From positions 1 to 64,000 of the forward strand of contig CANFUT010000010.1 of assembly GCA_947450325.1 (NCBI GenBank): DNA of 64,000 bases, given 5' to 3'. The notes under the pieces are model-generated. The model made no database searches. It had not been told where the DNA came from and was given only the letters and a program-made list of their open reading frames with translations. The DNA comes from Flavobacteriia bacterium. Its GTDB lineage: Bacteria; Bacteroidota; Bacteroidia; Flavobacteriales_D; Crocinitomicaceae. A program made the translations under genes and the position numbers. Position 1 is the stretch's first letter; every line of letters begins with the position of its first letter. Of this stretch, positions 42,722-51,181 are shown one piece after another.

Positions 42722-44155
42722 ATGCAGCGTAAATTTTTGAATAACTTAATGCTGATGGTTTTGCTCAATTTATTGGTGAAGCCACTTGCCGTTTTTGGCA
42801 TCGATGCAACAGTTCAAAATCGCATTGGCGCTGAGGAATATGGTTTGTATTTTTCCCTGCTCAATTTCACGTATTTTTTCAATATCATTCTCGATTTAGG
42901 AATCACCAATTACAATACCAAATATGTGGCGCAACATCCGCATTTGGTGAAACGTTACATGGGCAAAATCTTGCCGCTGCGCTTTTTGCTTTTCTTTGTT
43001 TACGTCTTTCTTTCGTTGGTTTTAGCTTACTTTTTAAACTACGAAGGCAGACAATTTATTTTTCTTGGGATTTTGATTTTCAATCAATTTTTGATCAGCG
43101 TTATCCAATATTTACGAAGTTATTTTGCAGGTTTATTGCTCTTCAAAGTCGATACATTGTTGTCGGTGTTGGACAAAGTTTTGCTGATTTTCATTGTTGG
43201 ATATTTGCTTTACAGTCCAACGTTTGAAGGGAAATTTAAATTGAGTTGGTTCATCGGCGCGCAAACAATCAGCTATTTTATCACCGTTTTATTGGCGGTG
43301 AGTTTGGTTGTAGTCAAAATTGGAATTCCAACTATTAAATGGTCGCCAGCATTCAACAAAGTGATTCTAAAACAGAGCTTTCCATATGCGATTTTGATTT
43401 TGTTAATGATGTTGTATAATCGCGTCGATGCGGTGATGATAGAACGTTTGCATCCTTCAGGAGCGAAGGAAGCGGGAATTTACGCCCAAGCTTTTCGAAT
43501 TTTGGATGCTTTTGTGATGTTTGGCATGTTGTTTACCAACATTTTGTATCCGATTTTTTCGAGGCTAATCAAAGAAAAAACGAGTGTAAAACCTTTGCTT
43601 GATTCAGCTTCTAGGTTGTTATTTGCATTCGCGTTTGTGGGAATCATTTTGTGTTTTTGCTTTCCTGCGATGATTCTTAATTTGATTTACACCCAAAACA
43701 TCGAAGAAGCCGTGCCCACTTTTCAGTGGATCATGTTGAGCTTTTTACCGATTTGTGTCATCATGATTTTCGGAACATTGTTGACCGCCAACGGAAGTTT
43801 AAAAACTTTGAATTACTTGTCGCTTTTTGGGTTGATTTTAAACATTGGATTGAATGTATTTTTCATCCAAATCTGGGGTGCATGGGGCGCAGCTTTGGCA
43901 ACATTGATGACCCAATCAGGATTGGCGATTTTGCAATTGTTTTTCGTTTGGAAGTATTTTGACTTGCAATTCAATTGGCTACAATTCGGAAGATACGCTG
44001 GATTTTTAGCGTGGTTGATAGGAACTATTTTCGTCCTTCAGCAAATTACTGTTTCCAATTGGAGTTTGCTTTATTTCATTATTTCAGCGGTCATTGCGAC
44101 TTTCGTTTTCCAAATGTTTCAATGGAGAATGTTGCTTCAAACGATGAAAAAATGA
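42722..44155 (+). CDS. Oligosaccharide flippase (Wzx/MATE-like)
   Basis: This is a 477-residue inner-membrane protein with about 12-14 hydrophobic helices. The N-terminal GIDATVQNRIGAEEYGLYFS and FNIILDLGITNYNTKYVAQ match the polysaccharide-biosynthesis flippase family, and a central LYNRVDAVMIERL with helices follows. It would move lipid-linked sugar units across the inner membrane. Position behind the FkbM gene and the nearby glycosyltransferase supports surface-glycan export. No Wzy polymerase is adjacent, although an O-antigen ligase-like gene lies at the right end. Confidence 0.88.
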   Translation: MQRKFLNNLMLMVLLNLLVKPLAVFGIDATVQNRIGAEEYGLYFSLLNFTYFFNIILDLGITNYNTKYVAQHPHLVKRYMGKILPLRFLLFFVYVFLSLVLAYFLNYEGRQFIFLGILIFNQFLISVIQYLRSYFAGLLLFKVDTLLSVLDKVLLIFIVGYLLYSPTFEGKFKLSWFIGAQTISYFITVLLAVSLVVVKIGIPTIKWSPAFNKVILKQSFPYAILILLMMLYNRVDAVMIERLHPSGAKEAGIYAQAFRILDAFVMFGMLFTNILYPIFSRLIKEKTSVKPLLDSASRLLFAFAFVGIILCFCFPAMILNLIYTQNIEEAVPTFQWIMLSFLPICVIMIFGTLLTANGSLKTLNYLSLFGLILNIGLNVFFIQIWGAWGAALATLMTQSGLAILQLFFVWKYFDLQFNWLQFGRYAGFLAWLIGTIFVLQQITVSNWSLLYFIISAVIATFVFQMFQWRMLLQTMKK

Positions 44156-44220
44156 TAGATATTAAGTTTTTTGCGGCTAAAAATTCAATTTCATATGAAA
44201 TGATTATTGTCCGACTAAAA

Positions 44221-44259
44221 TTTTTTGTTCCTTTTGCTTGATCAAAACGAACCCAAAAA
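44221..44259. repeat. Hairpin of a possible dispersed intergenic repeat
   Basis: TTTTTTGTTCCTTTTG and CAAAACGAACCCAAAAA form an imperfect 15-bp stem around CTTGAT. The words TTGTTCCTTTTGCTTGATCAAAA and ATCAAGGCTGAG recur, to my memory, in intergenic DNA of other Bacteroidota; this is unverified. It lies in the 386-nt gap 44156-44541 with no gene I can support. A frame at 44279-44470 looks like noise. The rest of the gap is dense in A/T with a GC-richer patch at 44370-44440. Confidence 0.5.
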
Positions 44260-44541
44260 TCAAGGCTGAGTCATAAAGTTAAAGCGCAAATTTTTGCACG
44301 CAATTAAATTTTAATTCTAGCGCTTTATTTTCAAAGCTTCTGAAAAAGTGATTTTGTCGGTGATCTACTCCGCTGACACTGCGTAGCTTCCTCCAAAAGT
44401 CTACATTTTCAGTGCACCTTGAAAAACCTTTCTTCCAAGGCCAAAATTCGAAAACAATTAATATAAGCATCGCAGAATTTAAATCGCCTTAAAATATATG
44501 ATTTTATTAGAATAGATCAATTTTTTAAACAGCTTGTTTAA

Positions 44542-45423
44542 TTATTCGTAAGCGACACCACTGGATTTCAAGACCATATAAAATCCTTCCTCCGATGTTG
44601 GTTGCATTTCTTGCGGCATGTGTTCGTTTCCATAGAGTGGCACCCAAACCAATACGTAATCATCTCCTGCAGGACCGAAAGTTGCCACAAAATAAGTGAC
44701 ATAATCTTTGATTTGTTCAGCAGATTCCAATCTGTTTTCTAATGTTGCCATTCCACTTGGCCAGCTATTTTCAGTTGACATGGATGCCAAATAGGAAAAT
44801 TCTTCTTCTGTCAAAATAGCTGAACCAACCATTACCTCACGGGCATTTTCGTCGCTATTTAAATCAAAAGTGGAATACAAATCTCCAGGTTCTGTAATAT
44901 ACACTTGCGCTTGTACATTTTCACCTTCTTCCTCAACACCATAATCGCCTTCAACGTATTCATCTTCCCCATAAACTTCTTCAGGTGACACAATTCTGGA
45001 GGCTGTGTTTCCTTCAAAATCGACGCCTACAGTTTCCATGACAAAGTAAATATCTCTTGTGGGTTTGAATTTTGTATCCAAGTTTTTATTTTCTGCTGCT
45101 GGCACGACTAGAATACAATAATCTGCGGTCGCAACAATTTTGTACACCGTGTATTTAAAAAATTCTTCTCGGTTTTCCAGTCTAGAATCTAAGTTATTTA
45201 GTCCTTCAGGCCATTTTGCCTCTTGGGAATAGGTAGTGATGTCTGTCAAAATTTTGCCCGCACCTTGCAATTTTGCTGCAGGTTTAAGCATTCCAATATC
45301 TTCCGTGAAATCATAAGTGCTAAACAACGAACCAGGATCAACGATGGTCGCGTTCACTTTCACAACTTGCGCTGAAAGAGTGATTGGCAAAAGAAAAAGG
45401 AGCATCAAAAGATTGAATTTCAT
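44542..45423 (-). CDS. Secreted protein with two tandem homologous domains
   Basis: This is a 293-residue exported protein with signal peptide MKFNLLMLLFLLPITLSAQ. The mature part is two copies of a domain of about 115 residues. Copy one (about 30-140) begins VDPGSLFSTYDFTEDIG and ends YFVMETVGVDFE; copy two (about 175-293) begins TEPGDLYSTFDLNSDEN and ends FYMVLKSSGVAYE. Each has a WPxGxxxLxxRLE segment and a hydrophobic VVP/WVP strand. An acidic linker (YGEDEYVEGDYGVEEEGE) joins them. I recognise no family. Confidence 0.7.
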   Translation of the reverse strand: MKFNLLMLLFLLPITLSAQVVKVNATIVDPGSLFSTYDFTEDIGMLKPAAKLQGAGKILTDITTYSQEAKWPEGLNNLDSRLENREEFFKYTVYKIVATADYCILVVPAAENKNLDTKFKPTRDIYFVMETVGVDFEGNTASRIVSPEEVYGEDEYVEGDYGVEEEGENVQAQVYITEPGDLYSTFDLNSDENAREVMVGSAILTEEEFSYLASMSTENSWPSGMATLENRLESAEQIKDYVTYFVATFGPAGDDYVLVWVPLYGNEHMPQEMQPTSEEGFYMVLKSSGVAYE

Positions 45424-45569
45424 GGCGAAAGATTTTATAAATAATTTTTAAAGGTAGAATAATTTCGGAAAATATTTAAAAAGCTCCTCAATTTTTCTAG
45501 ATTATAATTTTGGAACTAAATTCCCCAATTAATCGCCGCCTGAAATTGATTTTGCGCACGAACTTTTGT

Positions 45570-45577
45570 TATTTTTG
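45570..45577 (+). promoter_or_regulatory. -7 element of dxr, 4 nt before the ATG
   Basis: TATTTTTG with TTG at 45546-45548 (21-nt spacing) as a possible -33. The ATG at 45582 begins 5 nt after its last base, so the mRNA would be leaderless. Confidence 0.5.
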
Positions 45578-45581
45578 TGGT

Positions 45582-46739
45582 ATGACAACAAAAAAAGGAA
45601 TCGCCATTCTTGGTTCAACTGGTTCAATCGGAACGCAAGCATTAGAGGTAATTGAAGCTTATCCAGCTTTTTTTGATTTGCAGGTTTTAACCGCCAATAA
45701 CAATGCAGAATTGTTGATTGAACAAGCCAAAAAATACAAACCGAATAGCGTTGTCATCGTGAAAGAATCTTTGTATGAAGAAGTGAAAGCGGCTTTGATT
45801 GACGAAGACATTCACGTTTATACAGGCGCTGAAGCGATGTCGCAAGTGGTGACTCATACAGACGTTCATGTGGTTTTGACTGCGTTGGTTGGTTATGCTG
45901 GATTGAAACCAACATTGGCAGCGATTGAAGCCAAAAAAGACATTGCACTGGCCAACAAAGAAACGCTCGTTGTGGCAGGTGAATTGGTCACAAAAATGGC
46001 GAGAGAAAATGGTGTCAATATTTATCCTGTTGATTCAGAACACTCTGCTATTTTCCAATGTTTGGTAGGCGAATTTCACAATCCGATTGAAAAAATATAT
46101 TTGACTGCTTCCGGCGGACCTTTCAGAGGTTGGGATTTGGAAGAGTTGAAAAATGTAACACCGCAACAAGCGTTGAAACATCCAAATTGGACGATGGGCG
46201 CAAAAATCACGATTGATTCTGCTTCGTTGATGAACAAAGGACTTGAAGTGATTGAAGCAAAATGGTTGTTCAATTTAAAACCTGAACAAATTGATGTCAT
46301 CGTGCATCCGCAATCGATTGTGCATTCTTTGGTGCAATTTGAAGATGGAAGCATGAAGGCGCAAATGGGTTTGCCCGACATGAAATTGCCGATTCAATTT
46401 GCATTGACTTATCCAGATCGATTTAAGACAGATTTTCCGCGTTTCAATTTCATGGATTATCCGCAATTGACGTTCGAAAAACCTGACCGAAAAACATTCA
46501 AGAATTTAGATTTGGCATTCGTCGCGATGGATTTGGGCGGAACAGCCGCCTGCGCGTTGAATGCAGCCAATGAAATCACCGTTCAGGCGTTTTTAGAAAC
46601 GAAAATCGGGTTTTTGCAAATTGCCGAAATTAATGAAAAGGTCATGAAAACGTGTTCGTTTGTGCAAAATCCCGTTTATGAGGATTTTGTTGAGGTCGAT
46701 GCGGAGGCGCGTGGATTGGCGTTGAAGATTATTGGATAG
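45582..46739 (+). CDS. dxr: 1-deoxy-D-xylulose 5-phosphate reductoisomerase
   Basis: This 385-residue NADPH-dependent enzyme makes 2-C-methyl-D-erythritol 4-phosphate, the committed step of the MEP isoprenoid pathway. The ATG at 45582 is chosen because the family starts with the NADPH motif KGIAILGSTGSIGTQALEV. Others are ALANKETLVVAGELV, VDSEHSAIFQCL (metal and phosphate), LTASGGPFRGW and HPNWTMGAKITIDSASLMNKGLE. The C-terminus ends with the short helical domain. An upstream TTG in frame would put the promoter inside the gene. It supplies precursors used by the UbiA-type prenyltransferase. Confidence 0.97.
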   Translation: MTTKKGIAILGSTGSIGTQALEVIEAYPAFFDLQVLTANNNAELLIEQAKKYKPNSVVIVKESLYEEVKAALIDEDIHVYTGAEAMSQVVTHTDVHVVLTALVGYAGLKPTLAAIEAKKDIALANKETLVVAGELVTKMARENGVNIYPVDSEHSAIFQCLVGEFHNPIEKIYLTASGGPFRGWDLEELKNVTPQQALKHPNWTMGAKITIDSASLMNKGLEVIEAKWLFNLKPEQIDVIVHPQSIVHSLVQFEDGSMKAQMGLPDMKLPIQFALTYPDRFKTDFPRFNFMDYPQLTFEKPDRKTFKNLDLAFVAMDLGGTAACALNAANEITVQAFLETKIGFLQIAEINEKVMKTCSFVQNPVYEDFVEVDAEARGLALKIIG

Positions 46740-46791
46740 AATCCGGTTGAGAAATAATTAATATTTCAAAAAAATAATGATTGTCGCGAGG

Positions 46792-46832
46792 GTTTTTGTC
46801 ATGGTTTTTAATCAAAAACGCATGCCAAAAAC
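46792..46832. repeat. Hairpin 1 of the dxr/lepA intergenic block
   Basis: GTTTTTGTCATGGTTTTT pairs with AAAAACGCATGCCAAAAAC around AATC, with one mismatch and one bulge. Confidence 0.75.
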
Positions 46833-46846
46833 AATGAAATTATCTT

Positions 46847-46897
46847 CGTTCGCGATAAGCCAATAATTGCATAATTATTGGCTTATCGCTAGGAACG
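46847..46897. repeat. Hairpin 2 of the dxr/lepA block, 17-bp perfect stem
   Basis: GCGATAAGCCAATAATT pairs perfectly with AATTATTGGCTTATCGC around GCAT, extended by CGTTC/GAACG beyond a TAG bulge. It lies between the convergent dxr and lepA genes and could terminate both, but T-runs are lacking. Confidence 0.85.
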
Positions 46898-46900
46898 TTT

Positions 46901-46915
46901 GGTGCCTCTGGCACC
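46901..46915. repeat. Hairpin 3 of the dxr/lepA block
   Basis: GGTGCC-TCT-GGCACC, a perfect 6-bp stem 4 nt after hairpin 2. The whole 197-nt gap is thus mostly inverted repeat. Confidence 0.75.
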
Positions 46916-46936
46916 TTGTAATTTAAAATATGAGGG

Positions 46937-48733
46937 TTAATCGTTCAACTTCAAAACAGCCATGAATGCTTCTTGCGGTACTTCTACACGTCCGACTTGG
47001 CGCATGCGTTTTTTACCTTCTTTTTGTTTTTCCAGCAATTTACGTTTACGGGAAATATCACCTCCGTAACATTTGGCTGTCACGTCTTTACGCAACGCTT
47101 TGATGGTTTCACGGGCGATGATTTTTGCGCCGATCGCTGCTTGAATTGGAATTTCGAATTGTTGTCTTGGGATCAATTCTTTCAATTTGACACAAATTTT
47201 CTTCCCAAGTTCGAAAGCGTTGCTTCTGTGAACCAAGGCAGAAAGTGCATCCAATACTTCTCCGTTCAACATCAAATCCATTTTCACCAAATCGGAAGTT
47301 TTGTATCCAATTGGATGGTAATCAAATGATGCGTAACCTCTTGAAACGGATTTCAAACGGTCGTAAAAGTCGAAAACGATTTCTGCCAACGGCATTTCAA
47401 ATGTGATTTCAACGCGGTCTTGTGTCAAGTAAACTTGGTTTTTCAACTCGCCACGTTTTTCGATACACAAACTCATCACTTGTCCGATGTATTCCGATTT
47501 GGTGATGACTTGCGCCTTGATATATGGTTCTTCGATGCGCTCCATGGCTGATGGATCTGGCAATTCAGAAGGATTGTTTACGATGATCGCTTTCTCAGGG
47601 TCGCGGCGCATGTAAGTGAAATACGAAACGTTAGGTACAGTCGTAATTACCGTCATGTTGAACTCTCGTTCTAAGCGTTCTTGGATGATTTCCATGTGCA
47701 ACATTCCCAAGAATCCACAACGGAATCCGAAACCAAGTGCAGCTGAAGATTCTGGTTCAAAAACCAAAGATGAATCGTTCAATTGCAATTTTTCCATCGA
47801 ATAACGCAATTCTTCGTAATCGTCCGTTTCAACCGGATAAATTCCAGCAAAAACCATTGGTTTTACGTCCTCAAAACCTTTGATTGGCGTATCACAAGGA
47901 TTGGCAGCCAAGGTAATTGTGTCTCCCACTTTGACCTCGTTTGCTTGCTTGATTCCAGAAATAATATAACCAACATCGCCCGCTCGAACTTCTGTTCTAG
48001 GACTCAAATCCATTTTCAAAATTCCGATTTCGTCCGCGTTGTATGTTTTTCCTGTGTTGAAAAATTTCACTTTGTCTCCTTTGCGAATCACGCCGTCTTT
48101 TACGCGGTAATAAGCAATAATTCCGCGGAAAGCGTTGAAAACAGAATCAAAAATCATTGCTTGAAGTGGCGCGTTTTCATTTCCTGAAGGCGCTTTGATT
48201 CTTTCAATAACAGCAGATAAAATTTCGTCTACCCCCAAACCAGTTTTTCCACTTGCTTGGATTACTTCTGAAGGATCACAACCAAGCAACTCAACAATTT
48301 GGTCTGTCACTTCCTCTGGATTTGCACCTGGAAGATCCATTTTATTCAAAATTGGAATGATTTCCAAATCGTGCTCTAAAGCCAAGTATAAATTCGAAAT
48401 GGTTTGTGCTTCAATTCCTTGAGATGCATCTACAATCAATAACGCGCCTTCGCAAGCAGCGATTGAACGAGAAACTTCGTAAGAAAAATCTACGTGTCCA
48501 GGAGTATCAATCAAATTCAAGATGTAATCTTCACCTTTGTATTTGTAATTCATCTGAATCGCGTGACTTTTGATCGTAATTCCGCGTTCGCGCTCCAAAT
48601 CCATGTTATCCAAAGCTTGATTTTGCATGTCTCGATCGGCAATTGTGCCAGTAGTTTGCAATAATCTATCCGCCAAAGTACTCTTACCATGGTCGATGTG
48701 TGCGATAATACAGAAATTACGTATGTGCTTCAT
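46937..48733 (-). CDS. lepA: Elongation factor 4 (LepA)
   Basis: This 598-residue translation GTPase is normal in length when started at the ATG at 48733 ([20 protein letters not shown]); an upstream extension of 23 residues is rejected. Motifs are the G1 [23 protein letters not shown]-type switch, [15 protein letters not shown] (G3) and NKMDLPGA (G4). The LepA-specific C-terminal domain ends [20 protein letters not shown]. It promotes correct ribosome movement under ionic stress. Single gene, convergent with dxr. Confidence 0.98.
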   Translation of the reverse strand: MKHIRNFCIIAHIDHGKSTLADRLLQTTGTIADRDMQNQALDNMDLERERGITIKSHAIQMNYKYKGEDYILNLIDTPGHVDFSYEVSRSIAACEGALLIVDASQGIEAQTISNLYLALEHDLEIIPILNKMDLPGANPEEVTDQIVELLGCDPSEVIQASGKTGLGVDEILSAVIERIKAPSGNENAPLQAMIFDSVFNAFRGIIAYYRVKDGVIRKGDKVKFFNTGKTYNADEIGILKMDLSPRTEVRAGDVGYIISGIKQANEVKVGDTITLAANPCDTPIKGFEDVKPMVFAGIYPVETDDYEELRYSMEKLQLNDSSLVFEPESSAALGFGFRCGFLGMLHMEIIQERLEREFNMTVITTVPNVSYFTYMRRDPEKAIIVNNPSELPDPSAMERIEEPYIKAQVITKSEYIGQVMSLCIEKRGELKNQVYLTQDRVEITFEMPLAEIVFDFYDRLKSVSRGYASFDYHPIGYKTSDLVKMDLMLNGEVLDALSALVHRSNAFELGKKICVKLKELIPRQQFEIPIQAAIGAKIIARETIKALRKDVTAKCYGGDISRKRKLLEKQKEGKKRMRQVGRVEVPQEAFMAVLKLND

Positions 48734-48948
48734 GTGTGTTTTTAAAACTGTTGATTCCTCGCGGAAGGAATGCAAAATTAAGGTAAAAAGTTGGGATATC
48801 AAATGAAAACAACATATTGAATTTTGTAGCGCAGCGAATTATTTTCGTTCTTATCTAGAATCATTCTAAAATACCTTTTTTGTGGTATTGTCAAAAGTCT
48901 CATGTGTCCGTTACTTTGCAAAAAAATATTTATCAAATTCATTTTATC

Positions 48949-51174
48949 ATGGTTTTCGGTCGAAACATTTTGTTGCTTTTTTCGGTTCTATCTTCTTCAT
49001 TATCTGCTATCAGTCAAATTGATACGTTGAAGAAAGATTCAGTACTTGTTCAAAAATTGAGTGAGTTGATGGTAATCGAAAAGCAGATTATTGTGAAAGA
49101 TGTTTTTTATTTAAACGAAATTGATGGTACAAGAATCTTATCTGGAAAAAAGAACGAAATAATCAATTTGGGAGCATTGGATGCAGATTTATCGACCAAC
49201 AATGCGCGACAAGTTTTTGGAAAAGTTCCAGGAGTGACCGTTTGGGAAAGTGATGGCTCTGGAATTCAGGTTGGAATTGCTACTCGCGGATTGAGTCCGA
49301 ATCGCTCATGGGAATTCAATGTGCGCCAAAACGGCTACGATATCAGCTCGGAAGCTTACGGTTATCCAGAAGCATATTACACGCCACCGATGGAAGCCTT
49401 GGAGAGAATTGAAGTGATTCGCGGTGCTTCTTCTTTGCAATACGGAACGCAATTTGGCGGTTTGTTGAATTATGTGGTGAAGAAAAATCAAACCAACAAA
49501 ATTTTTAGTTTTGAAACGCAACAAACGCTTGGTTCTTACGGACTTTACAATGCGTTCAACGCCATCAGTGGGAAATATAAAAAGTTCTCTTATTACGGTT
49601 ATTTCCACCACAGAGGTGCAGATGGTTGGAGAGAAAATAGCGAATACAAAACCAATACTGGCTACATCAATTTCAATTTTGAATTGACCAAAAAGTTGAA
49701 TTTGAGCATCGAATATACGCGCATGAATTACCAAAGTCAGCAACCAGGCGGATTGACAGATTCTATGTACAATGCTGATTCAAGACAAAGTTTGCGCGCC
49801 AGAAATTGGTTCAGCACTCCGTGGAATTCTACTGCTTTGAATTTGGATTATGCAATCAATGCAAACAGCAAGTTGAATGTCAAAATTTTCAGCACCATTG
49901 CGCAAAGAAACAGCGTTGGATTTACCAAAGCAATCACCATTGCGGATACGTTCAACACAGCGATTGGTTCTTTTAATCCGCGTCAGGTTGATAGAGACAA
50001 TTACAACAATTTGGGAGCAGAAATTCGCTATTTGCAGTCGTATTCACTTTTCAAAAACACGCATTCTTTGGCGGCGGGTGTGCGCGTTTATCAAGGAAAA
50101 ACAAACCGCAACCAATTGGGAATTGGAACTACTGGCGACGACATTGATTTTTCAATTTCAGCGCTGAGTAGCGGGAAAGATTATGGTCGTTCGTTGGATT
50201 TCACCACCAAAAATGTGGCAGTTTTCGCGGAGAATTTATTCAAAATTGGTAAAAACTTGAATGTTACTCCAGGTGTGCGTTACGAAATGATTCAGTCGAA
50301 CGCCAAAGGATACATCAACACTTCCGCGACTGGAAATATAAATGAAAATCAAGCGGATAGAAATGTTATTTTGCTTGGTTTGGGAATGGAATACAAAATC
50401 AAAAACACGAATGTGTATGCCAATTTCAGTCAATCTTTTCGTCCGGTGACTTTTTCAGAATTGACTCCATCCGCAACAACAGACGTGATCGACCCAAATC
50501 TCAAAGATGCCAAGGGATACAACTTGGATTTTGGATACAGAGGATATGTAAAAGCATTTTTGACTTTTGACATTGGCGGTTTTTTCGTGAATTATGATAA
50601 TAGAATTGGTACTATTTCTCAAAATGGTGCCGCTTACAGAACAAACATCGGTACTTCCGAAAGCAAAGGAATTGAGAGTTTTGTGGAATTAGACCCGATT
50701 CGCATTTTCCGATCAACTTCCAAAATTGGGAATTTCAAGTTGTTTGTCAATTACGCTTTTGTGGATGCGAAATATACGCAATGGAACAATCCAGCGATTG
50801 CCAATGATGCGAGTAAATCGATTGAAAACAAACGTGTTGAAAACGCACCACGCCAAATTTTGCGCTACGGCTTCAATTACAAATACAAACAGTTTTCAGC
50901 TACTTTTCAAGTCAATCAAGTAGATGCGATTTACACCGATGCAGCCAATACAGAATTGCCAAATGCACTTGCAACGATTGGAAAATTAGATGGATATACC
51001 GTGATGGATGCTTCTTTCACCTATTTGTTTCAAGGAAAATTCAACTTGAAAGGCGGAGTGAACAACCTGACAAACGAAAAATACAGCACCAGAAGAGCAG
51101 GAGGTTATCCAGGACCAGGGATTTTACCAGCAAATGCGCGCACTTTTTATGTGGGGATTGGGGTGAAGATTTAA
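48949..51174 (+). CDS. TonB-dependent receptor, FecA-like
   Basis: This 741-residue outer-membrane receptor starts at the ATG at 48949 (signal MVFGRNILLLFSVLSSSLSAIS). The plug domain has NNARQVFGKVPGVTVWESDG, GIATRGLSPNRSWEFNVRQN and IEVIRGASSLQYGTQFGGLL, the pattern of ferric-citrate/iron-type receptors. The barrel follows to the C-terminal NARTFYVGIGVKI. It has no SusD partner, so siderophore or iron uptake is more likely than glycan uptake. No FecR-type sensor is nearby. A TACTTTG word upstream is a weak -7 candidate. Confidence 0.92.
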   Translation: MVFGRNILLLFSVLSSSLSAISQIDTLKKDSVLVQKLSELMVIEKQIIVKDVFYLNEIDGTRILSGKKNEIINLGALDADLSTNNARQVFGKVPGVTVWESDGSGIQVGIATRGLSPNRSWEFNVRQNGYDISSEAYGYPEAYYTPPMEALERIEVIRGASSLQYGTQFGGLLNYVVKKNQTNKIFSFETQQTLGSYGLYNAFNAISGKYKKFSYYGYFHHRGADGWRENSEYKTNTGYINFNFELTKKLNLSIEYTRMNYQSQQPGGLTDSMYNADSRQSLRARNWFSTPWNSTALNLDYAINANSKLNVKIFSTIAQRNSVGFTKAITIADTFNTAIGSFNPRQVDRDNYNNLGAEIRYLQSYSLFKNTHSLAAGVRVYQGKTNRNQLGIGTTGDDIDFSISALSSGKDYGRSLDFTTKNVAVFAENLFKIGKNLNVTPGVRYEMIQSNAKGYINTSATGNINENQADRNVILLGLGMEYKIKNTNVYANFSQSFRPVTFSELTPSATTDVIDPNLKDAKGYNLDFGYRGYVKAFLTFDIGGFFVNYDNRIGTISQNGAAYRTNIGTSESKGIESFVELDPIRIFRSTSKIGNFKLFVNYAFVDAKYTQWNNPAIANDASKSIENKRVENAPRQILRYGFNYKYKQFSATFQVNQVDAIYTDAANTELPNALATIGKLDGYTVMDASFTYLFQGKFNLKGGVNNLTNEKYSTRRAGGYPGPGILPANARTFYVGIGVKI

Positions 51175-51181
51175 AATTTCA

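Noticed and set aside
44279-44470. 63-aa minus-strand frame
   Set aside because: No signal, no family pattern, odd composition and no supporting start context; it lies in a probable repeat.
48734-48802. Longer lepA start
   Set aside because: The family begins [18 protein letters not shown] at 48733; the extra 23 residues are not LepA-like.
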